In this document: positions 42,601 to 57,600 of the stretch, piece after piece
How positions within the stretch are numbered: the stretch's first letter is position 1
How the letters are laid out: every line of letters starts with the position of its first letter
Source of the DNA: Romanomermis culicivorax
Taxonomy: Eukaryota; Nematoda; Enoplea; Mermithida; Mermithidae
Length of the DNA: 64,000 bases
Direction: 5' to 3'
Assembly: GCA_963922205.1 (NCBI GenBank)
Contig: CAWUHX010000136.1
Location: 186,001 to 250,000, forward strand
Notes under the pieces: generated by a model
What the model was told of the DNA's origin: nothing
The model's database searches: none
The model's input: the letters and a program-made list of their open reading frames with translations, nothing else
Translations under genes and position numbers: made by a program

Positions 42601-45600
42601 CATTATTTCTGATGCCCCAGCCACCTGGATTTGGGCGTACGACATGTCCTTTTATATGACTTATTGCTTCATAACATTTTTTGTTTCATCATTTTCCTTT
42701 TTCTTCTTGTTACTAACATTTAATCACATTTTTTCGGTCCAGTCTCTTATCTTCTGTCCCTTTTTCTCTGGTTGCTTTTCCGCTGAAATTTTCTCTATTA
42801 TGCTTGCGCACTGATGTTCTATTAATTTTTCCTATTTCCTTTTTGATACATTTTTTCGTTTTACTTCACTGTTAATCGCTGAAATCTTTTTTTTTCGTTA
42901 AGGGTTTTTTCTTTCTATGCTTTTTTCCGTCTAGTTTTCTCTCTGTTTTGTCGTTCTGTTCTGCTATTTCTTCTTTCTCATCTAACATTACGTTTTTTAT
43001 CTTTTTTATTTTCCATCTTACTTTTTTGCACATAATTTTTTCATTCCCCTGTTTCTTTTTTTTGTTTCTGATACTTTTTACTCAATGTTTTCATTCTTCA
43101 ATGTTTTTTGTTCTTTCGTTTCTTTTCCTACATTTTTCTTTGTTTTCTTCTTTAAATTTTACTTGTTTTTCTTATTTCATATTCTGCTTGCATGCTCGAC
43201 TATATTCCTTTTGCATTTGTGGTTGCCGAGTCTTTTCATGATACAAGATTTTGATATTCTGTTTTATCATCTCTGTATTTTTCTCTCCGTCCGTTTTATT
43301 CATTTTCTTTTCTTTATCGACATATTACAGAAATTATCCAAATTGTTTAAATCTTTACTTATTGCCCCCTGATGCCACCGATTCGTCGCTCAAATTTTGC
43401 GATATGCCGCTATCAGAGGCTCTATCCGGCAGCCAATGGGACACCACATCGGGCGATGCCGACGAAATGGACGGCGATTGCCTGACGACAATGGCAGCAT
43501 CAACATACAATGAAGTTGAACATTGCAATATCGATGGTTTTTGGGTCAACCGCGCCAATGGTGATGATGACTTCCCCGTAATTTCCTGATCCTCACTGGA
43601 AGATTTCTGCATAATTTCCCTATTGCTCGTACTACTGTCAGTCGTGTAGCCGGACTCGACGCGGCTTTTTGTGAACGTTGTGTTGGGTGATGTGGTCATG
43701 ACCTTAAAAATGTACTATTGTTATTGTAGCTATTAGAAAAAAATCATTTTTAAATGACTATCCAACAATGATCAAATTTTTGAGAATAAAGGTTAGGAAG
43801 TAATCTTTTATTGGCAAGTGTTCACTATCATTTTCATAGTCATTAGTTACTATTATTCATGATTTCAATTCAGAAAATTATACTGTCATTTTGGACATGA
43901 AAATAAAAGAATTAGCTATCTGTAGATAAATTTATTTTTTGATCAGCAATGATCAGTATAGAGAGACTTCTGACTTTTGAACATATCAGAAAGTTTGAAA
44001 TTGTTGATTAAATCAGAATGGGACGTCTGAAATTTTCCAGAACAGTTATTTCGGAAACAATCGAAATATTTCAGCACCTAAAACTTGGCTTAGACTTAAG
44101 TATAGTCCGTAGCTATGGTTTTTTCATACTTTGTGATAGCTCATGGTTAGAAGGATAGTGCATGAATAATATTATGCTGCATTGTTCAAAACTACCTTTC
44201 GAACAGCACCAGCGACTAAGAACATTGCAAACATAACAGACTTGGATTCATTCCAATCATGCACTATAATAAACAAAGGAAAGAAATTAAATGAACATCG
44301 ACTACCAACGCAAATGACGCTCGGAATGCACTGGGTTATTTTGCAGTCAGAATTAGGAAACTGTTCAAAAATGCCTCTCATGTAGTACTTACATGTTGTG
44401 AAACTGTAAATATGGAACTTCATCAACCCTCTAATGATTCGTAAAATTCAGTGTGAAAATGACTGCAATAAAAAACTGTTTACTGTATGATTTTGGACAT
44501 GATATTTGAATATGACTGTGAGATGATGGATCCGACCTATTACCCTCAACGTCCCGCTACCTCCAATTTCTCATTACCTCCAGTGCATCATTACAGTTTT
44601 GGCTCAGGCTTAGGCTTAGGCTTAAGGTCAAAAATTTGAATACCTCAAGTTACCACTTTAACGCACTGGCGGTAATGGGACGTTGGAGGTGACAGGTCAT
44701 TGGAATTAAGGGGACGCTGAAAGAAACATTAATTTCAAAAGATAACTTTATACATTATTGAAGGTAATAGGACATTGGTGGTAACAGGACAATGGAGACA
44801 CCGGTACATAATCGTGACGATGCACAAAGAGTGCCGTCGTTCATTTTCTCTGAAGTTCGTAGACTTGAAGTTTCATGTTCAAGTCAAGAACTCAGTCCAG
44901 TATTTTTACAGTTTTGTGATGGGTACTGCTGCCGACGGTGGAAAGCTGTGCAGTCGATGGTAAAGCAGCTACCACCCAGTATGCGAGAAGCATTATAAGA
45001 AGTTCACAAGCGAACACTTCATTTCTAAACAAATTATGAGGTTCAATCCATTGCAGCTGATCATCTGATGAACGAACCTTTTCAGTTTTTGTTAATAAAT
45101 ATGACAGTTTTCGATAAGTTCGTTCATAAATAAATGATCCAAACGATCGGAAAAGCAAAAAAGCGGCAAGTCAATTTAAATTATACTCACATAGTCAGTA
45201 TCGTATTTCTGTTATTTGTTAATATACAGTGTTAGAATTCTACCTAATTTGAAAGCCACACTTTCGGAAGCAGAATAACATCAAACAGTCAGGTTGCCAG
45301 AGTTTCTCAGGGTGGACGTTTCACCGTATAAGTTGTTGTTTTGGGCACACGTTATCATTGATTATTGGTCTGATTTACACAAACTTCGGCATAACGGATA
45401 AGAAATTAGAGTAACGTTAGCCCTTAGAAGAAATATAAGATTTCGAGAAGCTACCAGAGCAGAGAACATTTTAACTGATTTGTTTTGGTAAAACATCAAA
45501 CTCAAGTTGAAAGAGCTTTTATTTTGATTTGGAAACATTCAAAAATAACCCAAAGTGGCTGTTCGGAAGGTTTCGTTATTACTGTATGCACGACTTTTAT

Positions 45601-48600
45601 CTGTACATGGAAGATATTCAATTTAGCTTCTCGTTCTGAAAATCTCCAGAGGGCATAGAAGTGTGAAGCATCTTTTTGTAAAAGATGAGCCGTAAACGCG
45701 TATTCATTGTAGAAAAAGACAAATTGATCAAAGAATGCCGCCTAAAAATTGCTAAGTTCTCCATTAGGGATTCTACTTTGAGAAAATATGACAACAGTCA
45801 ATTTTTTCAAATGAGCCTTGGAGCGCAAGAAGATGTACATGCAAATAATAAACGATTTGTCTAAACGGACACCTTTTATCTCTAATTGAATGTAGCAATT
45901 AGCATCTAGGAGAATAGCCTGCGAAAAATATTTCTGAACATGATTCAAGTTTACTATCTATTCACGGGTTTGTACGGATTATTTTGCATTTTGAGGCTCA
46001 TTTGAAAACAGTAAAAACGTTCTCAGAACTATTTTATTGGAAAATGCCCCAATGGGGATAAAAAGGAGAATCTACTTGCTTGGATAGTTGCCAAGCATAG
46101 AAAAAGGGATAGACTAGGTTTTTGAGAACTTGGATGAGAGTTTAATAAATCCAGTCTTGTAACGATGGATTTTCATTCCTTCTCATTCAAAAATTTTCCA
46201 TGTCTGTGAAAAAGTATATTCTGCGGCTGAGGGCATTTGGTCCTATTCCTAGGATTGTATTAACACAGTAAAATTTTTCTATATGAAAATTATGTGCAAT
46301 GATGCTAATGGCTGACTTCACTCAAATGTATAGAAATGGTAAACTTGACTCTAACTCCTGACCGATTCGAAACTGTATCTCTCATTGGCTGAAAAATAGT
46401 GAGGGATGGGCATATTGTAGTGATTTTAAGCAGTATAAAAACGCTGGGGTTGGTTGCACTAATCCAGCCTGAGGATAATCTTGACATCGGGATTGAATTC
46501 CTGATCCTCAGTTTCTGTTAATCGCAGTATCGAGATTATTTTCTTCCAGTGCATTAAAAATCTTCACTTCGGGATCAGCTAATGCTGAGGTTTAAGCTCG
46601 AGTTCGGGAATCGCAGACATTTTTATATAAAAACATAAAAAAATTATGAGAAAATGTTTGTGCAACCCAAAAGCTCGAGCTGGGGATAATCTCGACATCG
46701 AGCTCGGAATAATCCTGATGACGGATTATATCAAACTTGAGATCATCGACATGTTAGTGCAACCGCTGAAACCGAGATTGTAACTTTTTTGTTCAAGATT
46801 ATCTTGAGCTCGAGCTTAGACCCCTTTAATGCAACTGGTCCTTGGTTACAGACATTGGGCACCATCTGCAAATGGTATAACAGGGTAATGCACACAAAAA
46901 TTCCCTTTTAAAAAAACGAAAAGAACTAAGCTTTTGATTCAGCCATGTCTATATTAAGGGTGTGTGCAGCCATTCCTGCTTCATATCTTTGCTCACACTC
47001 CCGCGGTGGGATGTGGGTGGGAACGGGACGACTTTTTTGAAAACGGGACGACCTTTTTGAAAACGGGACAGGAGCGGACGGGATTAGTGAAATAGCTTCC
47101 CGTTCGCAATTACCGCAAAAAGACATTTTTTCTGCTAATTTCGGTTTAAATTGCAGGTTAAATCCAAAAACCATTATATGAAAAGACTGAATTAAATATT
47201 ATCCAGTGGGGCGGGAAGACCAGGGGCCGGGTTAATCAAAGAGACTTAAGCTCCAGCTGAGCTGCAACTTAAGCTGTAGCTTAACTCTGTATGTTATAAC
47301 ATTGTCGTTAAGGTGCAGCTCAGCTGCAGCTTAACTTTCGCGATATGTTTTGTGTGTATGAGTTAAGTTACAGCTGAGCTGTACCTAAACGGCAATGTTT
47401 ATAACATACAGAGTTAAGCTATAGCTCAGCTGCAGCTTAATTTTCTCGATATTTTTGTGTGCATGAGTTGAGCTGCAGCTGAGTTACAGCTTAATTGCAA
47501 TGTTATAACATATAGAGGTAAGCTGCAGCTTAAGTCTCTGTGATGAAACCGGCCCCAGATCAGCAGCGGGAGCAGGATTGGTTCGACGTAATGCGGGCGC
47601 ACACCCCTAGCCTATATTACTTTGACACTATTGCAGATTTTTCATCATCTGCACAATTTTAATGCTTTAAATTGATTCACACAATTGATTTAGTTCTAAA
47701 AATACTTTGTGCTGTAGCTTCTTTAAAAAACTGAGTAGGATTCGATGTGTCAACTTTCCACATTTGATTCCTAATTTATTGATACTAAATTTAGTAAAAA
47801 AGTTCAATGCAGTTGGAAGCATACATCTGCGATGGGGATATGGGGGGTACATACCCCAGAGTTTAGAATTTGGAAAAAAATTTCGGCCAAATTTTGTGGA
47901 TGCACATGTATGGTTGGAAGATGTGTTAATGCACTCAGTTGCAGAATATACTTTTTCATAGACGTGGAAAATTTTTCAATGAGATAAAATGAAAACCCAA
48001 TTTTACAAAACGATTTATTAAACTCTCACCAAAGTTCTCTAAAACCCAGTCTTTCCCCTTTTCTAGCTTGGCGACTATCCAAGCAAGTAAATTTTTCTTT
48101 TTTGTCCCATCGGGACATTTTCCAATGAACAAGTCCACCCCTTTTTAGTGGGCCTTAACCTGCATGAAAATCCTCATTGAAGCACATCGAAGTTTTAAGT
48201 TTGGCAATCTTCGGGTAGGAAAACAGGAAAAAACAATCTTAAAGCTACGAACTTTCGGTCAAAGTAACAGATGCGTTAACTGCATAGTACTAAACACAAA
48301 GTCAACTAGGTCGAAAACTACTTTTAGTCATCATTTCACTATCTATTATATTTCTCTTTTGTTCATTGTGCTCCAACTAGTTAGAACTCGATAATTTGGC
48401 TAAGTTCTGACGGATTGTCATCATGCCTGCAGACGGCTGCATCTCGCATGCGGGCGGCTGCGTGTTGCTAATGGAGGGCTGCGCCTCGCCTGCTGGTAGG
48501 TGGCGGAAATGACCCGGTGACGGAAGTGGCCGGTGGCTTCTCGCCAAGCGCGCTCAGACGCGCCCGATGCCACCCTATCCACCGGAACGCCCTCATGGTC

Positions 48601-51600
48601 ATTTGACCACTAGGTCGATAAGTCGAGGACCACTTGTTCCGCTTGTTCTTAACCATTGCCTATCCTTAACCAATGCGGGTCAGGGTGGTCAAATGACCAC
48701 ATGCACCACATATAACTACTCAGTTCACCTGCGACTTTATGCAGGCAGAATATGGGCATGAATGCATCATGCTTAGAAAAACATACAGCAAGAAATGTTT
48801 TTTGAAGCCAATGACTTTATATAACAAAACTATGGCATTTCGTGGCTTCCCGAGACTTTGGGCCATGGTATAATTGGATTGAGGCCACATTTTCAGTAAA
48901 GGAAAAGTGTCATCTGAGGAACACTTGGTAGATGCATGGGACGTAGTATCGAGCTCAGGGATGCCACACCCAGTGTGGAGCATGCTGGAACTGGAGGCCA
49001 TAAAAAAGGCCGTTTTTGCATGTTTTTGGGATCCCACCGAGCAACATTAGCAGATAGAGGCCAAATGATCACATGCACTCCATAGTTTGTCCCTAGGCCC
49101 GAAATTTCGAAAAAACCCAAGGTTCTAGCTCTTACCGTTGGGGAGGCCAGCTTTGGGGGTTCAAGTATATTATATGTTGACGCAATCGCACCACCTATGA
49201 TAGTCAGAGGATGTCTGCTGAACGCAGCAAAGTTTCAGTATCCGTCGTGAAGCGATATGTTAGAAATTATCACTGTAATCAGAAATTCACGCATATAAAA
49301 TGCAAAAAACTTCTCACATGCTGATTTCGGAGTCCTGTTGTAAATTAATCAACGTTTTTGTATGTTCTCAAAGTGTGCTTTACATCTCGAAATAGTATAC
49401 TAGAAATTTCTTCTTATGGACACCATTGTACTAATTATTATGATGTATGTGATGATCCATGGAATGCATGTTTTGACTTTCCTCTCTTCACTGCATTTAT
49501 ACAATTTCCGATAAGTCTGCTGGCACAAGTGATTAATACAACACTACTTAAGGTCAATAAGCTACCCAATGCACTGCTACAAATGTGGTTTCACAATTCA
49601 CATCTCGGCGACATCGCTTATGGAAAACAAAAATAGAAGCAGACACCAATAGGATTCACTGATATTGAAAAAACAGCCTTCCATTAACTGACACACTGAT
49701 TTTGCATCGCTTCCGAATGGTGGGCTTTATGACGATTCAGACGTATGAAGTCGTGATAGCATAAAGATTGGTTACTTGAGTTAATATATTATGGATAATA
49801 TCAAAACGACCTTCCGAACCTACCCCGACCCATGGGCTGCATTTTGTAGATTTTGTGTGTGAACGAAGTTTCTATGTTTGTCGCATCATGCTAATTTTGA
49901 TATAAAAAACCCGCAGGAAAAATGAATACTTGTAACATTGCGCATTGCAGAGTTCATGCTTGACTATTTTTCTTCACCAGTGACCTTAACACTAATGTGA
50001 AGTCAGCAAATTCATGACCGTTGTTAAAAATACTATTGAAAAGCAGGCATTGATTCATAACGTAGGAAATTCCCCAGAACATTGGACAAAGATTACCTTT
50101 GAAAGAATGACACAACATATCCTATCCGACAAAAAGTTCATTTTTAGATTTTGCGTTAATGGTAATTGCCAAGTAAAAGCTGTGAATGATTTGTACTTAC
50201 TGATCAACATTTAAAAAGATCGACAAACTACTGTTATTACCTAGATCATAAGTGCCAAAAGGAGGAATGTGTAAAGTGCGTCATAATAGCCAGAAAATTT
50301 AGTCTTCAAGTACCACAAATAAGAATTTTAGAAAAGTAAGTACAGTATACAAAGGCGGGATAGAACGTACAAGCTATGCTGTTGAAACCGATATCTACCG
50401 ATTGTTAATTTTGAAAAAAATGAAAGACACGAGCGCCTAATGATAATGATGAAGAATGATGAAGTATTTTGAAATGAGTATTTGAGAAAAAAATCGTTCT
50501 CATTCCGGGGGATTTTGGATACATAAGGGGCTGCTGCACTCCTAAGCACGCCGTTTTAAAAAAACAAATTACTGCCGACAAATTACCGGGCTCGCGGTTG
50601 TTAGCATCGGCCCAATTTTATGGCAATTTCGTACCGTTGCATCATCAACCGTTCCTGATGAACCGTAAGCTCCATTAGATTCTTCTTGTCCCTCCAATAC
50701 TGCTAGAACCAAATCCTCTCCAGAATAGTCTTCTACGCTTCTGCTAGCCTTATGCGATACTGCACGGCCAATTTCTAAGCTGGTATTTTCTCTGGGTTCT
50801 ACAAGGAAATTATACTCACATACAGATAAAAGATGATATATTACTGGAGCTTTCAAAAACTGTGTTATAGAAGAGAAGATGAGTCTGACCATACCACATG
50901 GTTGACGCAAAAATTAACACGAAAAGTGGAAACAAGAGGAAAGATGAGGCTTTTTGGACTTTGTATGCTTTGAATGTCTACTTTCCTGTGATTAAATACG
51001 AAATTGGGTCATTTCATAGACAACCTCTTTTTCAATTGGTAATCCCGGTAATTGCGTTTTTTGATATCACAGTTTGAAAATGCGAAAAAATTCGATAACG
51101 AACTATAACAATAAGTTGGTAAAATAGGGGCGAGTTAGATTCCATGAAATCGTACTGACAAATACGCCAAGCGGCTGAGTGAGTTGACAATTTCTTTATC
51201 AGTTCCGACTAAAAATAAAATTTTATTGCTCAGAATTGAGGAGGTCAAAGTTTTTCGCGCTATTGATGTGGAGATCAATAAAAACATAAACCAATAAAAA
51301 ATGAAAATCTTATAGAAAGTAAAAAGGAAAAGGTCCTTCTTAAGAATTATAATTCACTATACAAACGTGAGGCGCACAGATGTAAAAAGGCTGTATGTAT
51401 TACGGCAGAAGGGCACATTGGATGGCATAAAATAAATACTGCGGTAAAAATTCAAAACCATCATGAACAGTACATCCTGCTGCCGTCAAACCAATTCCTT
51501 GTAAGCCATTGAAAGAGAATGATTTTTGCTTATCTTGGTTTGAAAATTTAGCTTATGTCCGAGCATGTGATTCTTCACCAATCTGCCAATCAAAGAGCAC

Positions 51601-54600
51601 TCCAGAAAATTAAATTGTCCGATCAAAGTCGAGCTATTATAAATATATTTATTAAAGAGACTCATTCAAACACTATCGTTACCGTAATCTCCATGTTGAC
51701 CGGCGCTGGGCTTTTCCTTATGCTCACTCTTCAATCTTAGCGTCATTTCCGTATCACTTTCGGACGAAGATGATGCAAGATTACCAGAAAAAAAATCATT
51801 GGTCACGTGATAATCGTTCAATCTCGAAGGATCATTATTGAAGCGTTCATTGGCAAAGCAGGAAATGTTTTTTCCAATTCCAATTTGGGTCCCACTTTGG
51901 TCGTTATTGTTGTTAGTGGTCGTATCATTTCCCGCTGAGCACAAAAAATACCATATGTAGAACAAAATGAATGTTATATTTTCGAGATGATTGGTTCATA
52001 GAACAAACGCAAAATGTTCGTAGAAAAGAAGAGTGTAGAATTGATAATAAAAGATAGTGAAACGTCAGAGAGATGTGGCATATGTCCTTGAAAAGTAGTC
52101 ATTGGAAAATCGCGAATGAGGTGAATTTTTTCCGCGATACATTGTGCGAAGTTTAAAAAAAGTTCACCGCAGTTTATGGGTAAATTTCAAATAACATCAC
52201 ATAGTTCAAAAATGTGACCGTTTTTTGGACTAAATCATCAAAATAAAACAACCTTAGCAATACTAGAATTTAATTGTGTAATTAATCAAATTTTTGAAAA
52301 AGTAGCACTTCCACTTCGAGTCAGACATTCTACGGCATGACAATATAGCTTACCGATGTCAATCACGGCATTCTGAACGTAGAAAGTTAAAATCGGATCT
52401 TTAGTAAATACATTTTCCATCTCGCCGTATCTGAATTCTTCCTTCAGGCGCAGGTTGGTTTTCAGTGCCAGTATATTACTGTAGAACATAAAAAGTCGTG
52501 AGGTCAGCAGTGCAGTTCTTACATTCATTACACGCATCTAGCCGCCAGATTTTTTTTCTGCTTTCGGTGCCTTTTTGTTAGTTTTTCGTGCTCATAATGA
52601 TAAGTTGATTTAGTTCTGAGTAGAAGAACTAAGACAATAGAAATTCGATTTCTGCTGATCCTATTATTGCATAAGCATAGTCGGATAATACATTACTTCT
52701 AAAAGTAGATGCAGATTGTTTTTGTTCGTTGATGTATCCAAGAACCTATAAATATTCGTTTCGCACAAAATTTACATTGTATGAAATAGATTTCATTCGT
52801 GAAAATATTACAAAATTTCCCATTTCTGCTTCTCTGATACGCTTCGTTATGAAACAAAAACATATATATCACACTGGAAGAAGTGCAGTCCAGTGAGTTT
52901 GCAGTCAGGCTGGCAGTCTACAAACAAATAATTTTGGGCCGTATGCTGAAACCCAGCTTGTGTTCAATCTACCCTAAAAATGTCTATTTTTGTCCCAGAA
53001 GCAACTGTAGTCTGTTTTTTGTTTTGAAATGCTTCTAAATTATAAACGTGGAAATCTAGTGCATTTTTAGATTTTTACAATTTTCTGCTAAACCATCCGT
53101 CACCTCAAGTGACGGATGGTTTAGAAAATTTGTGAGCTTATTCGATCAATCTTCAACAATCTTTTGAATGAAGATCCTACTGTGAAAGCTTTGTGTACGC
53201 AATTTTTAAGACATGGTTGATTTTTGTTCTTTTTCAATTTAGGAGCATTTTATAAAAATCAAACCATAGTTGATAAGCTATGATGGAACTTTGTATATAT
53301 CAAAACGTGTGGACGTATGGTAAAACCTCATCCGTCCTCTGGTAGCATTTACGCTAATAGCATCTGGCTACCAGCTGCTACCTTTTAACATATGACTTTT
53401 TATGGGTTTAGCTAGGTTCTACCGTACGTCCATACAGTAGCATCGTCTAGATTACTAGTCGCTACTAGGACAAAAATAAACATTTTATAAAGTAGATTGA
53501 GCTCAGACAAGGTTTTAACATATAACTCCAGGAATCATATATTAAAAAATAGTAGCTGCTGGGTAGATAGAACTAGAGTAGATACTATTTAAGCTCAATT
53601 TCAGTAGCATCACCAGCTGCTACTTAGACAAAGATAGACATTTTATAGGGTAGATTGGCATCACCTGAATTATAGCAGGCGTCCCCAGGGTTGCAGCACA
53701 GCCTGCATAATATTACCAGTCCACCAAATGCATAATTTTATGAAATTCCGAAACATGCCCAGGAACTCACTTCGATTCTAGTTCTTCACAGAGTTGATCT
53801 GTCGATATAGAGCATTGAAGCGACAAACTAGCTCGTCTTGACCTGGATTCACTTTTAATTTCAAATACAATGCTGTCGGCCGCAGTTCTGTTTTGACACA
53901 TTATTTCAACATCCTGTAAGAAAACAGTAGTGAAGTTTTTCATGACGTACATAAAATTGTACAAAGGTCTGATGTAGGGATGATCTTCAAATGTTCATTT
54001 GGTAAAGACATTTCGTGAACTCATCTAACATTGGCTGCGTTTTACAACGTTTCAGCGCATTGATCATCTTTGTTAATCGTACGGAAGTATTCTAAGATAT
54101 TTCAAATAGCTCAAAATTGCAGCTATCAAGTTTCTATCTGACAGTACATTAGGGGAAACTGGATGAAATCACGAGCGGAACACGAAATTTGTTGAGTCCA
54201 GAATTGAAGTATCCACCTATTTGACATCCACAATGACTCCAACTTTTTTGTCATAATATCTTTGACTATTTAAAACCCAACGTGTCATCCCATATCGCCA
54301 AATTTATATCTTGTCAATAAGATTCTATAGTATAGTAACTATACTCAATTCATTTTGAAATGATCGATGCAGCGACCTCATGAAAGTAAGTTCAATACGG
54401 AAAAATTAGCAAGCTTATTACCGTAATCAATGAAAGAAATTTTTCGTCACCGGGTGGCAAACAGAACAGCCGAAAATCTCATTGCATAACTTGATTAAAA
54501 GTGGTAAAAATTTCTCGAGTAGCACTTAGGTATTGACTCAGATCTATCCGTATCGATAGTAGATAGCATGACGTTTCTCAACTATTTTGGCTATTCCCAT

Positions 54601-57600
54601 TTTCATGGACACATTTAGCGTTTGTCTACAATAGAAAATCTTCCACTAAATGAAGATTACGCATCAAATTAAACTTACTTTTTTCGTTTAGCTATTCTTC
54701 ACTTTTAGGGGCCTTTTATTGTGGAAGTTTTCTTCTCAATACACTACAGTAAGAAAGGCGTAGAGTGCATTAAACATTGACATAGAGCTAGCCGAGTGTT
54801 GTCGATTAAATTCAGCTTTCAAAACGTTTAAAATTGAGGATTCAGAAAAGTGACCACTTTGTGTAACTGGCTTGCAAAAACTCTAACATGACACATATCT
54901 AAATATAAGAAATATTGAGACGAGAAGGTGTATCTGTTTTTGCATCGACTTGTATCATCCGCGAAGTGATAACTGTAAAGGGACCGGAGTATGTGAGAAT
55001 GACGTTAGCAAAATCATATTATGTACATACGGTGTATATATCACAAATCCAGAAGATTTTTGTTCCGAACTGGCCATTTTCAGTCGCTATAGTATTACTG
55101 AATTTAGTAGTTGGTCAAAATTTAACTTTTGCATAACAACAACAGAACTTTTTTGACAAGTCTTCTTTCCCACTAAGGCAGACTGGTCTGAACTCGGCGT
55201 TACTGCTACGATCGAGTTGATGCATCTTTTATGGAACGGGACTTGTGGTGAATTTCTCATCTGGATCGACTTTTCGACATTTTCCATCCTTGAAACTAGA
55301 AACATACCGACAAGTTCCACGATGGGCAGGCGCCACGTTGGCTTCCACTTTTGTATACAATTTTATTATCGGCTTCATAGAAAATTCGTAATTCGTGATT
55401 GTAAATAGATTGCAGGCCGGAGCACGAAACATCTGTAAAATGAATTCACGTCTTTGTTTCATTTAAATAGAATCGTTGTTGAGCTACAGTAAAACGTCTC
55501 ACATATACACTCAGCAAAACGTAAGAAATGGATCAAATATTCACGAGTAATTATTTCTCAAGCACTATCAACATACTAAAGTCCTTACTATTCCTTATTC
55601 TATTTTTCAGACTCCTGTTTTGAAGTCTGGTTCCAGAAATGATAATAGAGCTTTATTGACAGCGATATTTGATATTTTACCAAATATGTGAAGTACAGAA
55701 ATACGTATGAGAGATAATCTCTTAACTCGATTTGACATGGAATATAAACACTGAGCGAGTGCTGTACTCAAATCAAAAAATGTTGAAGTCTCAAATAGAC
55801 ATTAGGCATGAAAAATATAATCCTTTGCTGCACAGCTTGTTGACATCAGAACCAATCTTTACTCGTGATCTTCAGTTGCGTTTGGTGGATGGATCTGTAT
55901 GCCGGTTCCGACTGCGCGATTTTTTTGTGATCCTAAAAATGAAATATATCAATAAAATTTCAAATATTCTACTGATTCGTCGCTTTTTACTTCTATTCCA
56001 GGTAAAATCAAACGCAAAATTGGACTCAACGCCCTCAATTTCCCACTTATACCGTCGTAATACTTGAAGCAAACTTTGACATTTGTTCCTTAGAATTTTG
56101 AGACCAATTTGCATATCTTTTTGGATGTGTCACATTTCAAAACATTACTCGTACGGAGCTTTTCGATCAAGTCAGATCCCAATTTCCAGGAAAATGTTCC
56201 ATTGGCCTTCGAACACGCATTATTGCATTTGTAGTCCAAATATCGGAACGGATTCTTCTCACCTAAGCGAACAATATAGTCTGGTTCTTACACAAAAATT
56301 CGAAAAGCAGCATTATCCATCAAAAGACAACAATCGTGTTTCATTTTCAAGGATGGCTTATTGCTCTTTAAATTTAGCATTTATTTTTCGTCTAATGTTC
56401 GTTACAATGTTTTCTGACTATAGTTAGTGAAACACTGCTTTCTGATGTGGTTCTTTCGGATCTCCAATGATAAACTGATTTAATAATTATACTCTTTTTC
56501 CGTGAAAAACCCGAATTGGAAATTCAAAAATATACGGCTTAAATTAACATATTAGAAAAATTTTAGCTTGAATTCCGAACTAAAGGAAAGATGCATGTTA
56601 TGTGTGGAAAGGAAACAAGAGTACCCTACATGTTTTTCTACGTTTTTCCTCAAGGATTCGTGAAAAACAACATTTAGAATCCAAAGTATCGTGATCAGAA
56701 TATCAGTGCCAGTGGATTTTTCCATGCAGTAGTCGAGAGTTTCAGATTTTTTGAGTTGTTAGATTATGGTTTTCAGACAGATTGTCTGACAGCAATTTTT
56801 AGGCAGATTTTCTGCACGTATCAATTTGAGTACACTGGTATCATGCAAAGGTGAGTGATGAATAAATTGACATTATATCCGGAACACGCTGATCTGAAGA
56901 AATTCACAAAGAATTCAATGAAAACATATTCCACATTTTATTGTGCTTCTCCCGTAACATTCCTATTAATCAAAATCAATTTGCATGAATCTTCATTGTT
57001 GGAGCAAAATGTACGAAAAAGTTAATAGGCTAATGCACGAGCATGAACCAAGGCTCGAATAGTATCATACTCTTAATGGATATCATCTCCTGGAGCAAAT
57101 GTTGAAAAATATAATTATAGTCAATTTTTCCGAATGAGCGCCAACGAAGAAAAAGAATGCTCATGCAAATAATAAACAACCTGCGTACGCGACCACCTTT
57201 CTTCTCAAATTGACTCAAATTGAGTTAGGACCATGACTTTAAAATGAAAATATTGACTTGCAAGGCATAGTCATATCCTGTTTTTTTTGTTTTCTTTAGA
57301 TATTTTTGTGTTTTGAGGGCTCATTTTAAAATGAATGGAGTAAATAAACATCGTCACGAACGTGATCAAAATCCAAAAGTCTCACATCTATCCTTGTAAT
57401 GCAATATAATACCTATCACGTATAGGCCTATCCAATCCAGCATATTTGTCGGCTCTTCAATATTCCACGATAAGTTTACGATAGTCGTTTCGTTGTTGTT
57501 CAGATCAGAAATTTGTAGATCAATGACGGTTTTATCCACAGCCAGTAAAGAAAGATTTGACGAAGTTTTCAGTTTTTGTTGTTGTAGCTGGTTGTTGTTC

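Larger units (their letters stand above)
41148..42646 (+). repeat. SINE-like tail CCAGCCACNTGGATTTGGGC, two copies
   Basis: Copies at about 41148-41186 and 42608-42646, same orientation, read TCTGAYGCCCCAGCCAC then (G/C)TGGATTTGGGCGTAYGACAT. The right copy directly follows the tRNA-like sequence; the left copy directly precedes the foldback element at 41190. The left copy has no tRNA head. Confidence 0.65.
46450..49205 (-). repeat. Large dispersed repeat, left (inverted) copy
   Basis: Matches 61440-64000 in reverse order and orientation. The correspondences are 46560-47190 with 63540-64000 (GGGACGACTTTTTTGAAAAC, TTAGTGCAAC, ATCTCGACATCGAGCTC), 47640-48200 with 62810-63450, and 48780-49205 with 61440-61905. 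It is interrupted by a 334-bp foldback element and includes a GC-rich patch not seen in the other copy. No transposase or helicase frame was found. It lies in HECW intron 9. Confidence 0.7.

Noticed and set aside
44604..44628. Interstitial telomere
   Set aside because: Only about three TTAGGC units, too few to claim telomeric origin; kept only as a curiosity.
44990..45070. Possible extra HECW exon ([20 protein letters not shown])
   Set aside because: Phase 0 on both sides would fit, but the acceptor (CTGAAAAG) and donor (GAAGTGTTC) are weak and the segment has no counterpart I recognise; left out of the model.
54350..57350. Full 3-kb mariner element bounded by the two single ends
   Set aside because: The ends are in the right orientation, but the interior contains HECW exons 2-5 and no transposase, so they are more likely separate fragments.
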